A program made the position numbers and the translations under genes. Source: Marinicella pacifica (GTDB lineage Bacteria; Pseudomonadota; Gammaproteobacteria; Xanthomonadales; Marinicellaceae). Taken from it: DNA of 64,000 nucleotides. Shown one piece after another: positions 17,706 through 24,505 of the stretch. The notes beneath the pieces are model-generated. The model was not told where the DNA came from and searched no databases. It worked only from the letters and a program-made list of their open reading frames with translations. The stretch covers positions 1-64,000 of the forward strand of contig NZ_BMEO01000009.1 of the NCBI RefSeq assembly GCF_014636635.1, in the 5' to 3' direction. Each line of letters opens with the position of its first letter. Positions within the stretch are counted from its first letter, which is position 1.

Positions 17706-17714
17706 TGATATAAT
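17706..17714 (+). promoter_or_regulatory. Extended -10 promoter placed 6 bp before the DUF2007 start codon
   Basis: TGATATAAT is an extended -10 element (TGnTATAAT). Only six bases separate it from the ATG at 17721, so the transcript would begin at or next to the start codon. Confidence 0.55.
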
Positions 17715-17720
17715 GGTTTC

Positions 17721-18050
17721 ATGATTAAACTATTCACTGACGAACGGCTTTTTGTCCTGGTGCAATTAAAACAGCAGTTAGATGACGTCGATATATCCTG
17801 TTTTATTAAAAATGAATTGTTGGCTGGCGGTACCGGTGAATTGCCGTTTACCGAAACCTGGCCGGAGTTGTGGTTGCACAAAAAATCAGACTACCCCGAA
17901 GCCATTAAAATAGTGAATGCATTTAAAAAAACACTGGATGAATCCGTGGATTCACCGGACTGGACCTGCCCGCAATGTGGCGAGATCAATGAAGGTCATT
18001 TCGGTTTGTGCTGGTCCTGTGGCCGGCAGGCTGCACCTGAAAGCACTTAA
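17721..18050 (+). CDS. DUF2007 protein with C-terminal zinc ribbon
   Basis: A 109-aa cytoplasmic protein. Residues 1-70 form a DUF2007 ferredoxin-like fold (LVQLKQQLDDVDISCFIKNE, PELWLHKKSDYPEAIKIV). Residues 80-104 are a zinc ribbon with two CxxC pairs (WTCPQCGEIN and LCWSCGR). The family is described as putative signal-transducing, related to PII-like folds, without a proven role. No ribosome site is visible, consistent with a leaderless message from the -10 element at 17709. It meets the next gene tail to tail within a TTAA. Confidence 0.82.
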   Translation: MIKLFTDERLFVLVQLKQQLDDVDISCFIKNELLAGGTGELPFTETWPELWLHKKSDYPEAIKIVNAFKKTLDESVDSPDWTCPQCGEINEGHFGLCWSCGRQAAPEST

Positions 18051-18310
18051 CTTCGTTGATAACGGAGATTTGGCTGTTGTTCATCAACCGCCTGAAAAGA
18101 CACAATTTGCGCTGTGTTTACTTGTACCCGACGAATATTATTGTCCACATCGGCATAGATAAAATGCAACCACTCTACACCCTTCTGGCTGTTAATATCG
18201 ATGGGTAGAACACGGCCATAGCTGATTTTTTCACCTGCCTGATTAAGACAAACCATATCCAGACGGCGTTTTTGAACAATCGCCGCTTCTTGGTGCAGTG
18301 CATTGAACAT
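18047..18310 (-). CDS. Small protein, weakly Rof-like (Rho-binding antiterminator fold?)
   Basis: An 87-aa soluble protein with alternating beta-type segments: DMVCLNQAGEKISYGRVL, GVEWLHFIYADV and RRVQVNTAQIVSF. The layout recalls Rof, the Sm-like Rho inhibitor (dG-x-G-x-v-D ... E-x-l ... rld-I-x-sf), but identity is low and this is only a fold-level guess. The first six codons and the upstream 14 bp are duplicated in inverted orientation at 18528-18559. The true start could also be the Met at residue 19. Confidence 0.45.
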   Translation of the reverse strand: MFNALHQEAAIVQKRRLDMVCLNQAGEKISYGRVLPIDINSQKGVEWLHFIYADVDNNIRRVQVNTAQIVSFQAVDEQQPNLRYQRS

Positions 18311-18559
18311 ATTTGCTCTATGAGTGAATCATAAAATAGTCAGCTACAAGACATGTTTTCTTCGTAATAGTTATTCATATTACAAGGAAACATAACGCCG
18401 TAGATGACTGTTTTATGGTTCACCCTTTGGGAGTCAGTCACAAACCACATTACTGCGTTATCGTTCTTGGCAAGGACTAAGGCCATTACCTGCAAACGAT
18501 GCCTTGTTATGTGGTTTGTGGCTGGCTCTCATAGTGCAAATATGTTCAATGCACTGCAC
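18293..18559. repeat. 32-bp inverted duplication flanking 203 bp
   Basis: The arms 18293-18324 and 18528-18559 are inverted copies with a single mismatch. The left arm includes the start codon region of the Rof-like gene, so the right arm repeats its ATGTTCAATGCACTGCAC on the plus strand. The 203 bp between them contain the long hairpin at 18431-18528 and no convincing gene. Confidence 0.85.
18431..18528. repeat. Long imperfect hairpin, MITE-like
   Basis: Arms of about 34 nt (18431-18465 and 18495-18528) share CACAAACCACAT and ATCGTT; most of the few mismatches are T/C, allowing G-U pairs in RNA. The loop is about 29 nt. It has no coding capacity. It could be a miniature mobile element or a structured RNA. 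Confidence 0.65.
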
Positions 18560-18675
18560 TGTATCTTGGGCACCACATGGCAGTGGGGTATTCATAGGAT
18601 TATTTTAACACGAAACCCATCGTCTCATTGTCACCAACAGGCTATAATTAAATCAGTCCACGCAAGAGTCCAACC
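18560..18675. other. Intergenic stretch before the VOC gene
   Basis: Nothing coding is seen. A TATAAT at 18643-18648 lies 28 bp before the VOC ATG and is the likely -10 box; no matching -35 at proper spacing is evident. Confidence 0.4.
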
Positions 18676-19026
18676 ATGCCAAAACACGAATCGATTAATT
18701 ACCTGGAATTTGCCAGCCGTGATTTAAACGAAAGCAAATCATTTTTTAACACCGTTTTTGGCTGGTCGTTCACGGATTATGGACCTGACTACACCGCCTT
18801 TAGCCTGAGCAATCTCGATGGTGGTTTTTTCAGTTCTGAGCAAGTCAAAACTGCCGATCAGGGCGCACCCTTAACCGTGTTTTATTCCGCCAAGCTGGAC
18901 GAAACTCTTAACAAAGTCCGTCAGGCAGGCGGCCGTATCACCCGCGATATTTTTGACTTCCCAGGTGGACGTCGTTTTCACTTTAAAGAACCCGGTGGTA
19001 ATGAAATGGCCGTGTGGTCTGAATAA
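18676..19026 (+). CDS. VOC-superfamily (glyoxalase/bleomycin-resistance fold) protein
   Basis: A 116-aa protein with the paired beta-alpha-beta-beta-beta fold: INYLEFASRDLNESKSFFNTVFGW opens module one, and PLTVFYSAKLDETLNKVRQAGGRI and FDFPGGRRFHFKEPGGNEMAVWS close module two. The C-terminal E of GNEMAVW is the usual metal-ligand position. It resembles the small glyoxalase-like proteins of the COG3324 type. The substrate is unknown. It lies 12 bp upstream of the DUF900 gene and is probably co-transcribed with it. Confidence 0.85.
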   Translation: MPKHESINYLEFASRDLNESKSFFNTVFGWSFTDYGPDYTAFSLSNLDGGFFSSEQVKTADQGAPLTVFYSAKLDETLNKVRQAGGRITRDIFDFPGGRRFHFKEPGGNEMAVWSE

Positions 19027-19038
19027 AAAGGTTTTATC

Positions 19039-20010
19039 ATGCTCATTGTTACCAATCGAAATATTAACCAGGACCGTTTTCAAAATGGTGTGGCCGATGA
19101 GTTTGCTTTTGGCGAGCAGGTTAATGCCAAAGGCCCGAATGAAATCCGGCTGGCACACGCCAAAAAACTTAAATCAGGTCCGAATAAAGGCGACTGGCGG
19201 ATTAAACTGGTGAAAGAACCGAATAATCTCACCGCCGAGAATCTACCTTCACGGCATGAATTTTCCGCACTGCGTAAGCGCCTGCAAAAAGCCAACAAGA
19301 ATTGCGTCTTTTTTATTCACGGCTATAACCAGTCTTTCCAGAAAAACCTGGCACAAAGCCTGTTAATCGAAGAATTGTATGACGTCGAAGTGGTGGCTTT
19401 TTCCTGGCCGTCGAATACCGGTGGTTTCACCACCCGTGAATACCGCGATGCCAAACGCACCGCCCAGGCCTCAGTGGCCGCACTCGATGCCACTTTAATG
19501 AAACTCGGCGCTTATCATTGCGGCCCTTTTGATCATGACCATCAGAAAAACTGCGATGTTAAATTATCACTGATGGCGTATAGTTTGGGTAATTTTCTGC
19601 TCCAAAACTATGTGCGTGATGCCTTGTACGAAAATGATGCCAATATTTTCGCCAACATTATCCTGTGCCAGGCCGATGTGGATCATCCCGGACACCAGTA
19701 CTGGGTCGATGCCATTGAAACCGGTAAACGCATCTACATCACCATCAACGAAAATGACTGGGTCCTCAAATGGTCCGACAGCAATTTCCAAAAAGACCGC
19801 CTCGGTCGCACCGCCCGCGGTCTGATTGCCCAAAAACCCAATTACTACGACTTCACTGACGGCCCCGGCGTCGAACGCACCCACGGCCTGTTCTACGCCG
19901 ACACCAACGACACCGTCAGACACTTCTTCAAAACCGTCCTCAACGGAAAACGTCCCGATGATTCCCTGGATTTATTTTATGATGATATTAGTAATAGCTG
20001 GCGGTTTTAA
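19039..20010 (+). CDS. DUF900-type alpha/beta hydrolase
   Basis: A 323-aa soluble protein without a signal peptide. A 90-residue lysine-rich N-terminal segment precedes the hydrolase core: VFFIHGYNQSF (oxyanion loop), VVAFSWPSNTGG, EYRDAKRTAQAS, then the nucleophile elbow LMAYSLGNFLL, and a late His in GVERTHGLF. DUF900 proteins usually have a GHS- or AHS-type elbow, whereas this one reads AYSLG, still with a Ser. IILCQADVDHPG probably carries the acid. Substrate and role are unknown. It probably shares a transcript with the VOC gene 12 bp upstream. Confidence 0.78.
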   Translation: MLIVTNRNINQDRFQNGVADEFAFGEQVNAKGPNEIRLAHAKKLKSGPNKGDWRIKLVKEPNNLTAENLPSRHEFSALRKRLQKANKNCVFFIHGYNQSFQKNLAQSLLIEELYDVEVVAFSWPSNTGGFTTREYRDAKRTAQASVAALDATLMKLGAYHCGPFDHDHQKNCDVKLSLMAYSLGNFLLQNYVRDALYENDANIFANIILCQADVDHPGHQYWVDAIETGKRIYITINENDWVLKWSDSNFQKDRLGRTARGLIAQKPNYYDFTDGPGVERTHGLFYADTNDTVRHFFKTVLNGKRPDDSLDLFYDDISNSWRF

Positions 20011-20084
20011 TACCGCTTCATTATAAATACATTTGTCCCTTTTTTTATAAATCTCTCGTTACTCACAGTAAACAGGAGATTTAT

Positions 20085-20633
20085 ATGATTCTACGCGTAT
20101 TGATTTTATTTTTATGTTCAACTGGTGCTTGGGGGCAGCAGCTTTTAAGCAATGGTCATTTTACCCAAGGTGTAAGCCCGTGGGATAACCCTTCTCATAC
20201 ACCGCAATGGTTATCGAATGATGGCCACCATCAACCGGGTGCCATTTCTTTTAGTGATAACTTTAATAATGGTGGTTCTATTTATATGTATTCTGAAAAA
20301 ATACCGGTGATTCCCAATTATCATTATTTATTGGGGACATCTTACAAATACCCGTCATCCGCCACACCTGCTTATATGAACATGATTGTCGAGTGGTACG
20401 ACGCCAATGACGTAAATGTCGCCACGTGGCCCTGGCATACGATTTTTGATATGTCACAACCTGATACATGGCTGGATTTTGATGGCGAAGTGAGCAATGA
20501 GTACGGCGGGGGTGTATTTGCGCGGGTGGTGTTAACCCTACAAACCCAATCCTCAGGCACGGCCAATAATGAAGCCCGGTATGACGATGTGCTGTTTTAT
20601 CAGGACACTGTTTTTATGACTGATTTTGAATAA
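20085..20633 (+). CDS. Secreted protein with carbohydrate-binding-like beta-sandwich and DFE tail
   Basis: A 182-aa exported protein with a clear signal peptide (about 1-18, cleaved after AWG). The mature part starts LLSNGHFTQGVSPWD, has many aromatic and Asn/Gly residues (SPWDNPSH, YMNMIVEWYDAND) and ends with RYDDVLFYQ. This pattern is typical of CBM-like jelly-roll domains. The chain finishes VFMTDFE, close to the xIFxxGFE tails I recall on many secreted proteins of marine gammaproteobacteria, possibly a sorting tag. The ribosome site CAGGAG fits the ATG at 20085. Its ligand is unknown. Confidence 0.65.
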   Translation: MILRVLILFLCSTGAWGQQLLSNGHFTQGVSPWDNPSHTPQWLSNDGHHQPGAISFSDNFNNGGSIYMYSEKIPVIPNYHYLLGTSYKYPSSATPAYMNMIVEWYDANDVNVATWPWHTIFDMSQPDTWLDFDGEVSNEYGGGVFARVVLTLQTQSSGTANNEARYDDVLFYQDTVFMTDFE

Positions 20634-20645
20634 TTTCGGACATGT

Positions 20646-20669
20646 CGCCCCCACACTTAAGCGGGGGCG
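20646..20669. terminator. GC-rich stem-loop between convergent genes
   Basis: CGCCCCC and GGGGGCG pair around a 10-nt loop, between the secreted-protein gene and the 3' end of lpd. No strong T-tract follows on either strand, so it may act as a transcript-end stabiliser rather than an efficient terminator. Confidence 0.5.
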
Positions 20670-20679
20670 AGTGACCGTC

Positions 20680-22464
20680 TTACTTTTTCTTCGGCAGATA
20701 CATATCCGTAATCGTACCCTCGAAGGCTTCGGCACTCATGGCGACGGATTCGGCCAGGGTTGGGTGCGGGTGGATGGTCAGGCTGATATCGGCGGCTTCG
20801 CAGCCCATTTCGATGGCCAGACAGAGTTCACTGATGAGCTCGCCGGCATTGGTGCCGACGATACCGGCGCCGAGGATTTGCTCGGTTTCCGGATCAAATA
20901 GAAGCTTCGTAAAGCCTTCGGTGCGGTCGTTACCGATGGCGCGGCCACTGGCGGCCCAGGGGAATTTACCGACTTCATAGGCGATGTCTTTTTCCTTGGC
21001 TTCATTTTCAGTCAGCCCGACCCAGGCGACCTCCGGATCGGTGTAGGCCACCGAGGGAATCACACGGGCATCGAAATAGACTTTTTCACCGGCGGCGGCT
21101 TCGGCGGCAATTTTGGCTTCGTGGCTGGCTTTATGGGCCAGCATCGGTTGACCGACCACATCGCCGATGGCGAAGATATGGTTGACGTTGGTGCGCATTT
21201 GTTTATCCACCGAAATAAAACCTCGGTCATCGACCTCGACCCCGGCTTGATCAGCGGCGATTAAATCACCGTTGGGGCGGCGGCCCACAGCCACCAGAAC
21301 CCGGTCATAGGTTTCACTGTCATCGCCGTCAAAGGTGACTTTAAGTCCGGATTTCTGGGCTTTGCATTCAGTGACTTTTGATTTCAGTTTAATCTCAGCA
21401 CCCATGGTTTTCTTCAAATGCTGTTGTAATGGTTTCACCAGGTCTTTATCGGCACCTGGAATTAGCTGATCCATCATTTCGACAATGGTAATCTCACTGC
21501 CTAAAGCAGAATACACCGTGGCCATTTCCAAGCCGATAATACCGCCACCGATAATCAATAAGGATTTCGGAATCTCGGTCATGGCCAGGGCATCGGTGGA
21601 ATCCATCAGACGCTCATCATCCCAGGGCATATCGGGCAATTTAAAGACCCGCGAGCCGACCGCGATAATGGCCTGGTTAAAAGTTAATTTATCGTCACCG
21701 ACTTGTAAGGTATGGTCATCGACAAATTTCGCTTCACCGGTCATGCGGTTAACTTTGCGTTGTTTGGCCATTTGTGCCAGTCCGCCGGTGAGTTTTCCGA
21801 CCACGCCGTTTTTAAAGTCCAGGAGTTTTTCGCGGTCAATTTCAGGCTTTTTAAAGACCACGCCATGATCTTTCATCGCTTGTGTTTCACGAATGATTGA
21901 AGCCGTGTGCAGCAAGGCTTTTGAAGGAATACAACCGACATTCAGGCAAACACCACCCAGAGTGTCATAACGCTCCACCAAGGTGACATTTAAACCCAAA
22001 TCAGCGGCACGGAACGCAGCGGTGTATCCACCCGGGCCGGCACCAATCACCACCAAATCGGTGTCGTAATTATGGTCTTGTGAGACGGTTTTTTGCGTGT
22101 CTTGCTGGGTTTGTTTTTTAGAAGATTTTTCAGCGGATTTATTGGTGGTTTTTTGTGTCTCTTCAGATGATTGCTTTTCTTTGTCCGGCTGTTTTTCAGT
22201 TTCATCCGATTGACCACTGTCTTCACTGACTTCCATGGTGCCGATAACAGCGCCTTTGGCCATGTTGTCGCCTTCGCTGACATCCAGTGATTTTATGGTG
22301 CCGCTTTCGGGGCTGGGGATTTCCATGGTGGCTTTTTCTGATTCCAGAGTAATCAGGGATTGGTCTTTTTCAACTTGGTCACCTTTTGCCACTAATATCT
22401 CAATCACCGGTACATTATCAAAATCACCGATATCCGGTATTTTTATGTCAATTGTTTTACTCAT
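20680..22464 (-). CDS. lpd: Dihydrolipoyl dehydrogenase (E3) with N-terminal lipoyl domain
   Basis: A 594-aa flavoprotein that reoxidises the lipoyl groups of pyruvate dehydrogenase with NAD+. Residues 1-80 are a lipoyl domain with the modified Lys in ESEKATMEI; a Lys/Gln/Thr-rich linker (about 82-130) follows. The FAD domain starts VVIGAGPGGYTAAF, the redox disulfide is in GGVCLNVGCIPS, the NAD motif is IIGGGIIGLEMA, and the active His-Glu pair is in TIHPHPTLAE. E3 with its own lipoyl domain is known from Neisseria and related systems, where it pairs with few-lipoyl E2 chains, as here. It is the last gene of the aceEF run. Confidence 0.95.
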   Translation of the reverse strand: MSKTIDIKIPDIGDFDNVPVIEILVAKGDQVEKDQSLITLESEKATMEIPSPESGTIKSLDVSEGDNMAKGAVIGTMEVSEDSGQSDETEKQPDKEKQSSEETQKTTNKSAEKSSKKQTQQDTQKTVSQDHNYDTDLVVIGAGPGGYTAAFRAADLGLNVTLVERYDTLGGVCLNVGCIPSKALLHTASIIRETQAMKDHGVVFKKPEIDREKLLDFKNGVVGKLTGGLAQMAKQRKVNRMTGEAKFVDDHTLQVGDDKLTFNQAIIAVGSRVFKLPDMPWDDERLMDSTDALAMTEIPKSLLIIGGGIIGLEMATVYSALGSEITIVEMMDQLIPGADKDLVKPLQQHLKKTMGAEIKLKSKVTECKAQKSGLKVTFDGDDSETYDRVLVAVGRRPNGDLIAADQAGVEVDDRGFISVDKQMRTNVNHIFAIGDVVGQPMLAHKASHEAKIAAEAAAGEKVYFDARVIPSVAYTDPEVAWVGLTENEAKEKDIAYEVGKFPWAASGRAIGNDRTEGFTKLLFDPETEQILGAGIVGTNAGELISELCLAIEMGCEAADISLTIHPHPTLAESVAMSAEAFEGTITDMYLPKKK

Positions 22465-22475
22465 AAAGTATCTCG

Positions 22476-23147
22476 TTAAGTGTTATCCCATAAGGGAACG
22501 TGTAAGGCCTTGGCCAGTTGTTCGGCATCCATCAGCATTTGTTCATAGTTTCCGTGATCGACCACCGCCACCCGGTTGCCATCATTTAAGACCAAATTCA
22601 GTTCGTAACTGCTATATCGGCCCTTATTGCCTCTGACTGTTTCCGTCATTAACTGTAAAGCCCTGACCCGGTTTAAGTCCGTGATAGTGTCTTTTTGGTG
22701 TCTGTCCGGCCTTTTAAAACCGGCATAAAATTCACGGCTCACCAAATCAAAAATCCGTGGCTTGGTCAGCCACCGAACCAGATAGATACCGGCGACTGAA
22801 AAAGGCAGACCGACAAACAGGCCAATAAACAACAACTGCCATGATTCGCCGCGCATAATTTGCCAGATCATGCCACACAAAATACCCAAACCCACCAACA
22901 AAAAAACCAGGCCAAAAGCCAGTCCGCCTTTGGTGGCTTTAAACATCAATGTTCGACCACCTGACTCCGGCGTAATTAAATAATGCGTCCCGAAACTACT
23001 ACCCCCGGGCTTTAAGGGCGTCCAGGCCACCTGATGACTAAATTCATCGTTAAACCGCTCGTGAGCAACATCCTGTGTGCCGGCTGATTCAGCGGCAGCT
23101 TTGGCTTGCTCAACCTTATGTTTAAGTTTTTCCAGCCATTGAGGCAT
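22476..23147 (-). CDS. Membrane protein of unknown function inside the pdh operon
   Basis: A 223-aa protein with a charged N-terminal helix (LEKLKHKVEQAKAAAESAG), two membrane helices (about 72-96 and 103-125), and a C-terminal cytoplasmic domain with RIFDLVSREFYAGFKRP and SSYELNLVLNDGNRV. I do not recognise a named family; the C-terminal part resembles PH-like membrane-protein domains of unclear role. It lies 4 bp after aceF and 11 bp before lpd, so its synthesis is tied to the pyruvate dehydrogenase subunits. Whether it anchors or regulates the complex is unknown. Confidence 0.6.
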   Translation of the reverse strand: MPQWLEKLKHKVEQAKAAAESAGTQDVAHERFNDEFSHQVAWTPLKPGGSSFGTHYLITPESGGRTLMFKATKGGLAFGLVFLLVGLGILCGMIWQIMRGESWQLLFIGLFVGLPFSVAGIYLVRWLTKPRIFDLVSREFYAGFKRPDRHQKDTITDLNRVRALQLMTETVRGNKGRYSSYELNLVLNDGNRVAVVDHGNYEQMLMDAEQLAKALHVPLWDNT

Positions 23148-23151
23148 TGTT

Positions 23152-24486
23152 TTACAACAGCATTTTCTTCATATCAGACAGTATGTCGGACAAATACACA
23201 ATAAACCTGGCCGCATCAGCACCGTCAATCACGCGGTGATCATAACTTAAGGACAGCGGTAACATTAAACGCGGCTCAAACTCTTCACCATTCCAATGGG
23301 GTTTCATCTGTGATCGTGAAATACCCAGAATCGCCACTTCCGGGGCATTGATAATCGGCGTAAATGCGGTGCCGCCGATACCCCCTAAAGATGAAATCGA
23401 CATACAACCGCCTTTCATGTCATCGGGGGATAGTTTACCGTCACGGGCCCGCTGTGAAACTTCGGCCATTTCTTTGGCGATTTCAAACACTTCTTTTTTA
23501 TCACAATCACGAATCACCGGCACCACCAGACCATCGGGGGTGTCCACGGCAATACCGATATGGAAGTACTTTTTGTAGATCAAATTCTCGCCGTTAATAT
23601 CCAGTGAGCTGTTAAATTTGGGGAATTTTTTCAGGGCTTTGGCCAGCGCTTTGACCATAAACGCCAGTGGCGTGAGGTTAAAGCCCATGTCTTTGGCGTC
23701 TTGTTTGTTTTCCTGACGAAATTCTTCGAGCTCAGTGATATCGGCTTCATCGTATTGCGTGACGTGCGGTATGCGCACCCAATTACGGTGTAAATATTTA
23801 CCGGAAATTTTCTGAATCCGACTTAAGGCCCGGGTTTCAATGTCACCGAATTCAGTGAAATCGACCGCCGGGAAAGGCGGCACATCAAAACCGCTTTTAA
23901 CCACGGTATCACCGGATTGCATCACGGTTTTCACATGTTTTTCGACATCTTCTTTGGTGATGCGGCCTTTGCGGCCACTGCCTTTTACCTGCGCCACATC
24001 AACACCCAGTGTGCGGGCAAATTTTCGCACCGCCGGAGAGGCATGGGCCAGTTTGCCGACACGTTCTGTGGGCACCTCTTCGGGCACCGGCGGTGGTTTT
24101 GGTCCACCTTTTTCGCCACTGTTGACTGGTTGCGGTTTGCGCTTGGTTTGTTTGGGCTGGTCTTGAGTGGTTTTATCTTGTTTTGACTTGTCTTCTTTGG
24201 CTTCTGGTTTATCATCTTCAGAATCGTCCTCTGAAGCATCCGAAGCACTGATTTCAAGTTCCATCATCGGCGTGCCCATTGAAACAGAATCACCTTCTTT
24301 GACCAGTAATTTGGTGATCTTACCGCCTTCAGGACTGGGCACTTCAATGGTGGCTTTTTCAGACTCTAAAGTAATTATCGGGTCTTCAGCATTGACTTCA
24401 TCGCCTTCACTGACCAGGACTTCAATGACTGGCACATCGGTAAAATCACCAATATCCGGTACTTTTATTTGTTTTGTTTCACTCAC
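23152..24486 (-). CDS. aceF: Pyruvate dehydrogenase E2, dihydrolipoyllysine acetyltransferase
   Basis: A 444-aa core subunit of the pyruvate dehydrogenase complex that transfers acetyl groups to CoA. One lipoyl domain (1-80; Lys in ESEKATIEV) is followed by a Lys/Gln/Pro linker, a peripheral-subunit-binding domain (ASPAVRKFARTLGVDVAQV) and the catalytic domain ending SYDHRVIDGADAARF with the catalytic His and Asp. E. coli AceF has three lipoyl domains; this one has a single one, apparently complemented by the lipoyl domain on Lpd. The start codon is GTG. The gene is 19 bp from aceE. Confidence 0.95.
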   Translation of the reverse strand: MSETKQIKVPDIGDFTDVPVIEVLVSEGDEVNAEDPIITLESEKATIEVPSPEGGKITKLLVKEGDSVSMGTPMMELEISASDASEDDSEDDKPEAKEDKSKQDKTTQDQPKQTKRKPQPVNSGEKGGPKPPPVPEEVPTERVGKLAHASPAVRKFARTLGVDVAQVKGSGRKGRITKEDVEKHVKTVMQSGDTVVKSGFDVPPFPAVDFTEFGDIETRALSRIQKISGKYLHRNWVRIPHVTQYDEADITELEEFRQENKQDAKDMGFNLTPLAFMVKALAKALKKFPKFNSSLDINGENLIYKKYFHIGIAVDTPDGLVVPVIRDCDKKEVFEIAKEMAEVSQRARDGKLSPDDMKGGCMSISSLGGIGGTAFTPIINAPEVAILGISRSQMKPHWNGEEFEPRLMLPLSLSYDHRVIDGADAARFIVYLSDILSDMKKMLL

Positions 24487-24505
24487 AATACTGTCCTCAA
24501 TTGTC

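Noticed and set aside
19567-19923. A 118-codon minus-strand frame inside the DUF900 gene
   Set aside because: Gly/Val-rich antisense artefact without start signals.
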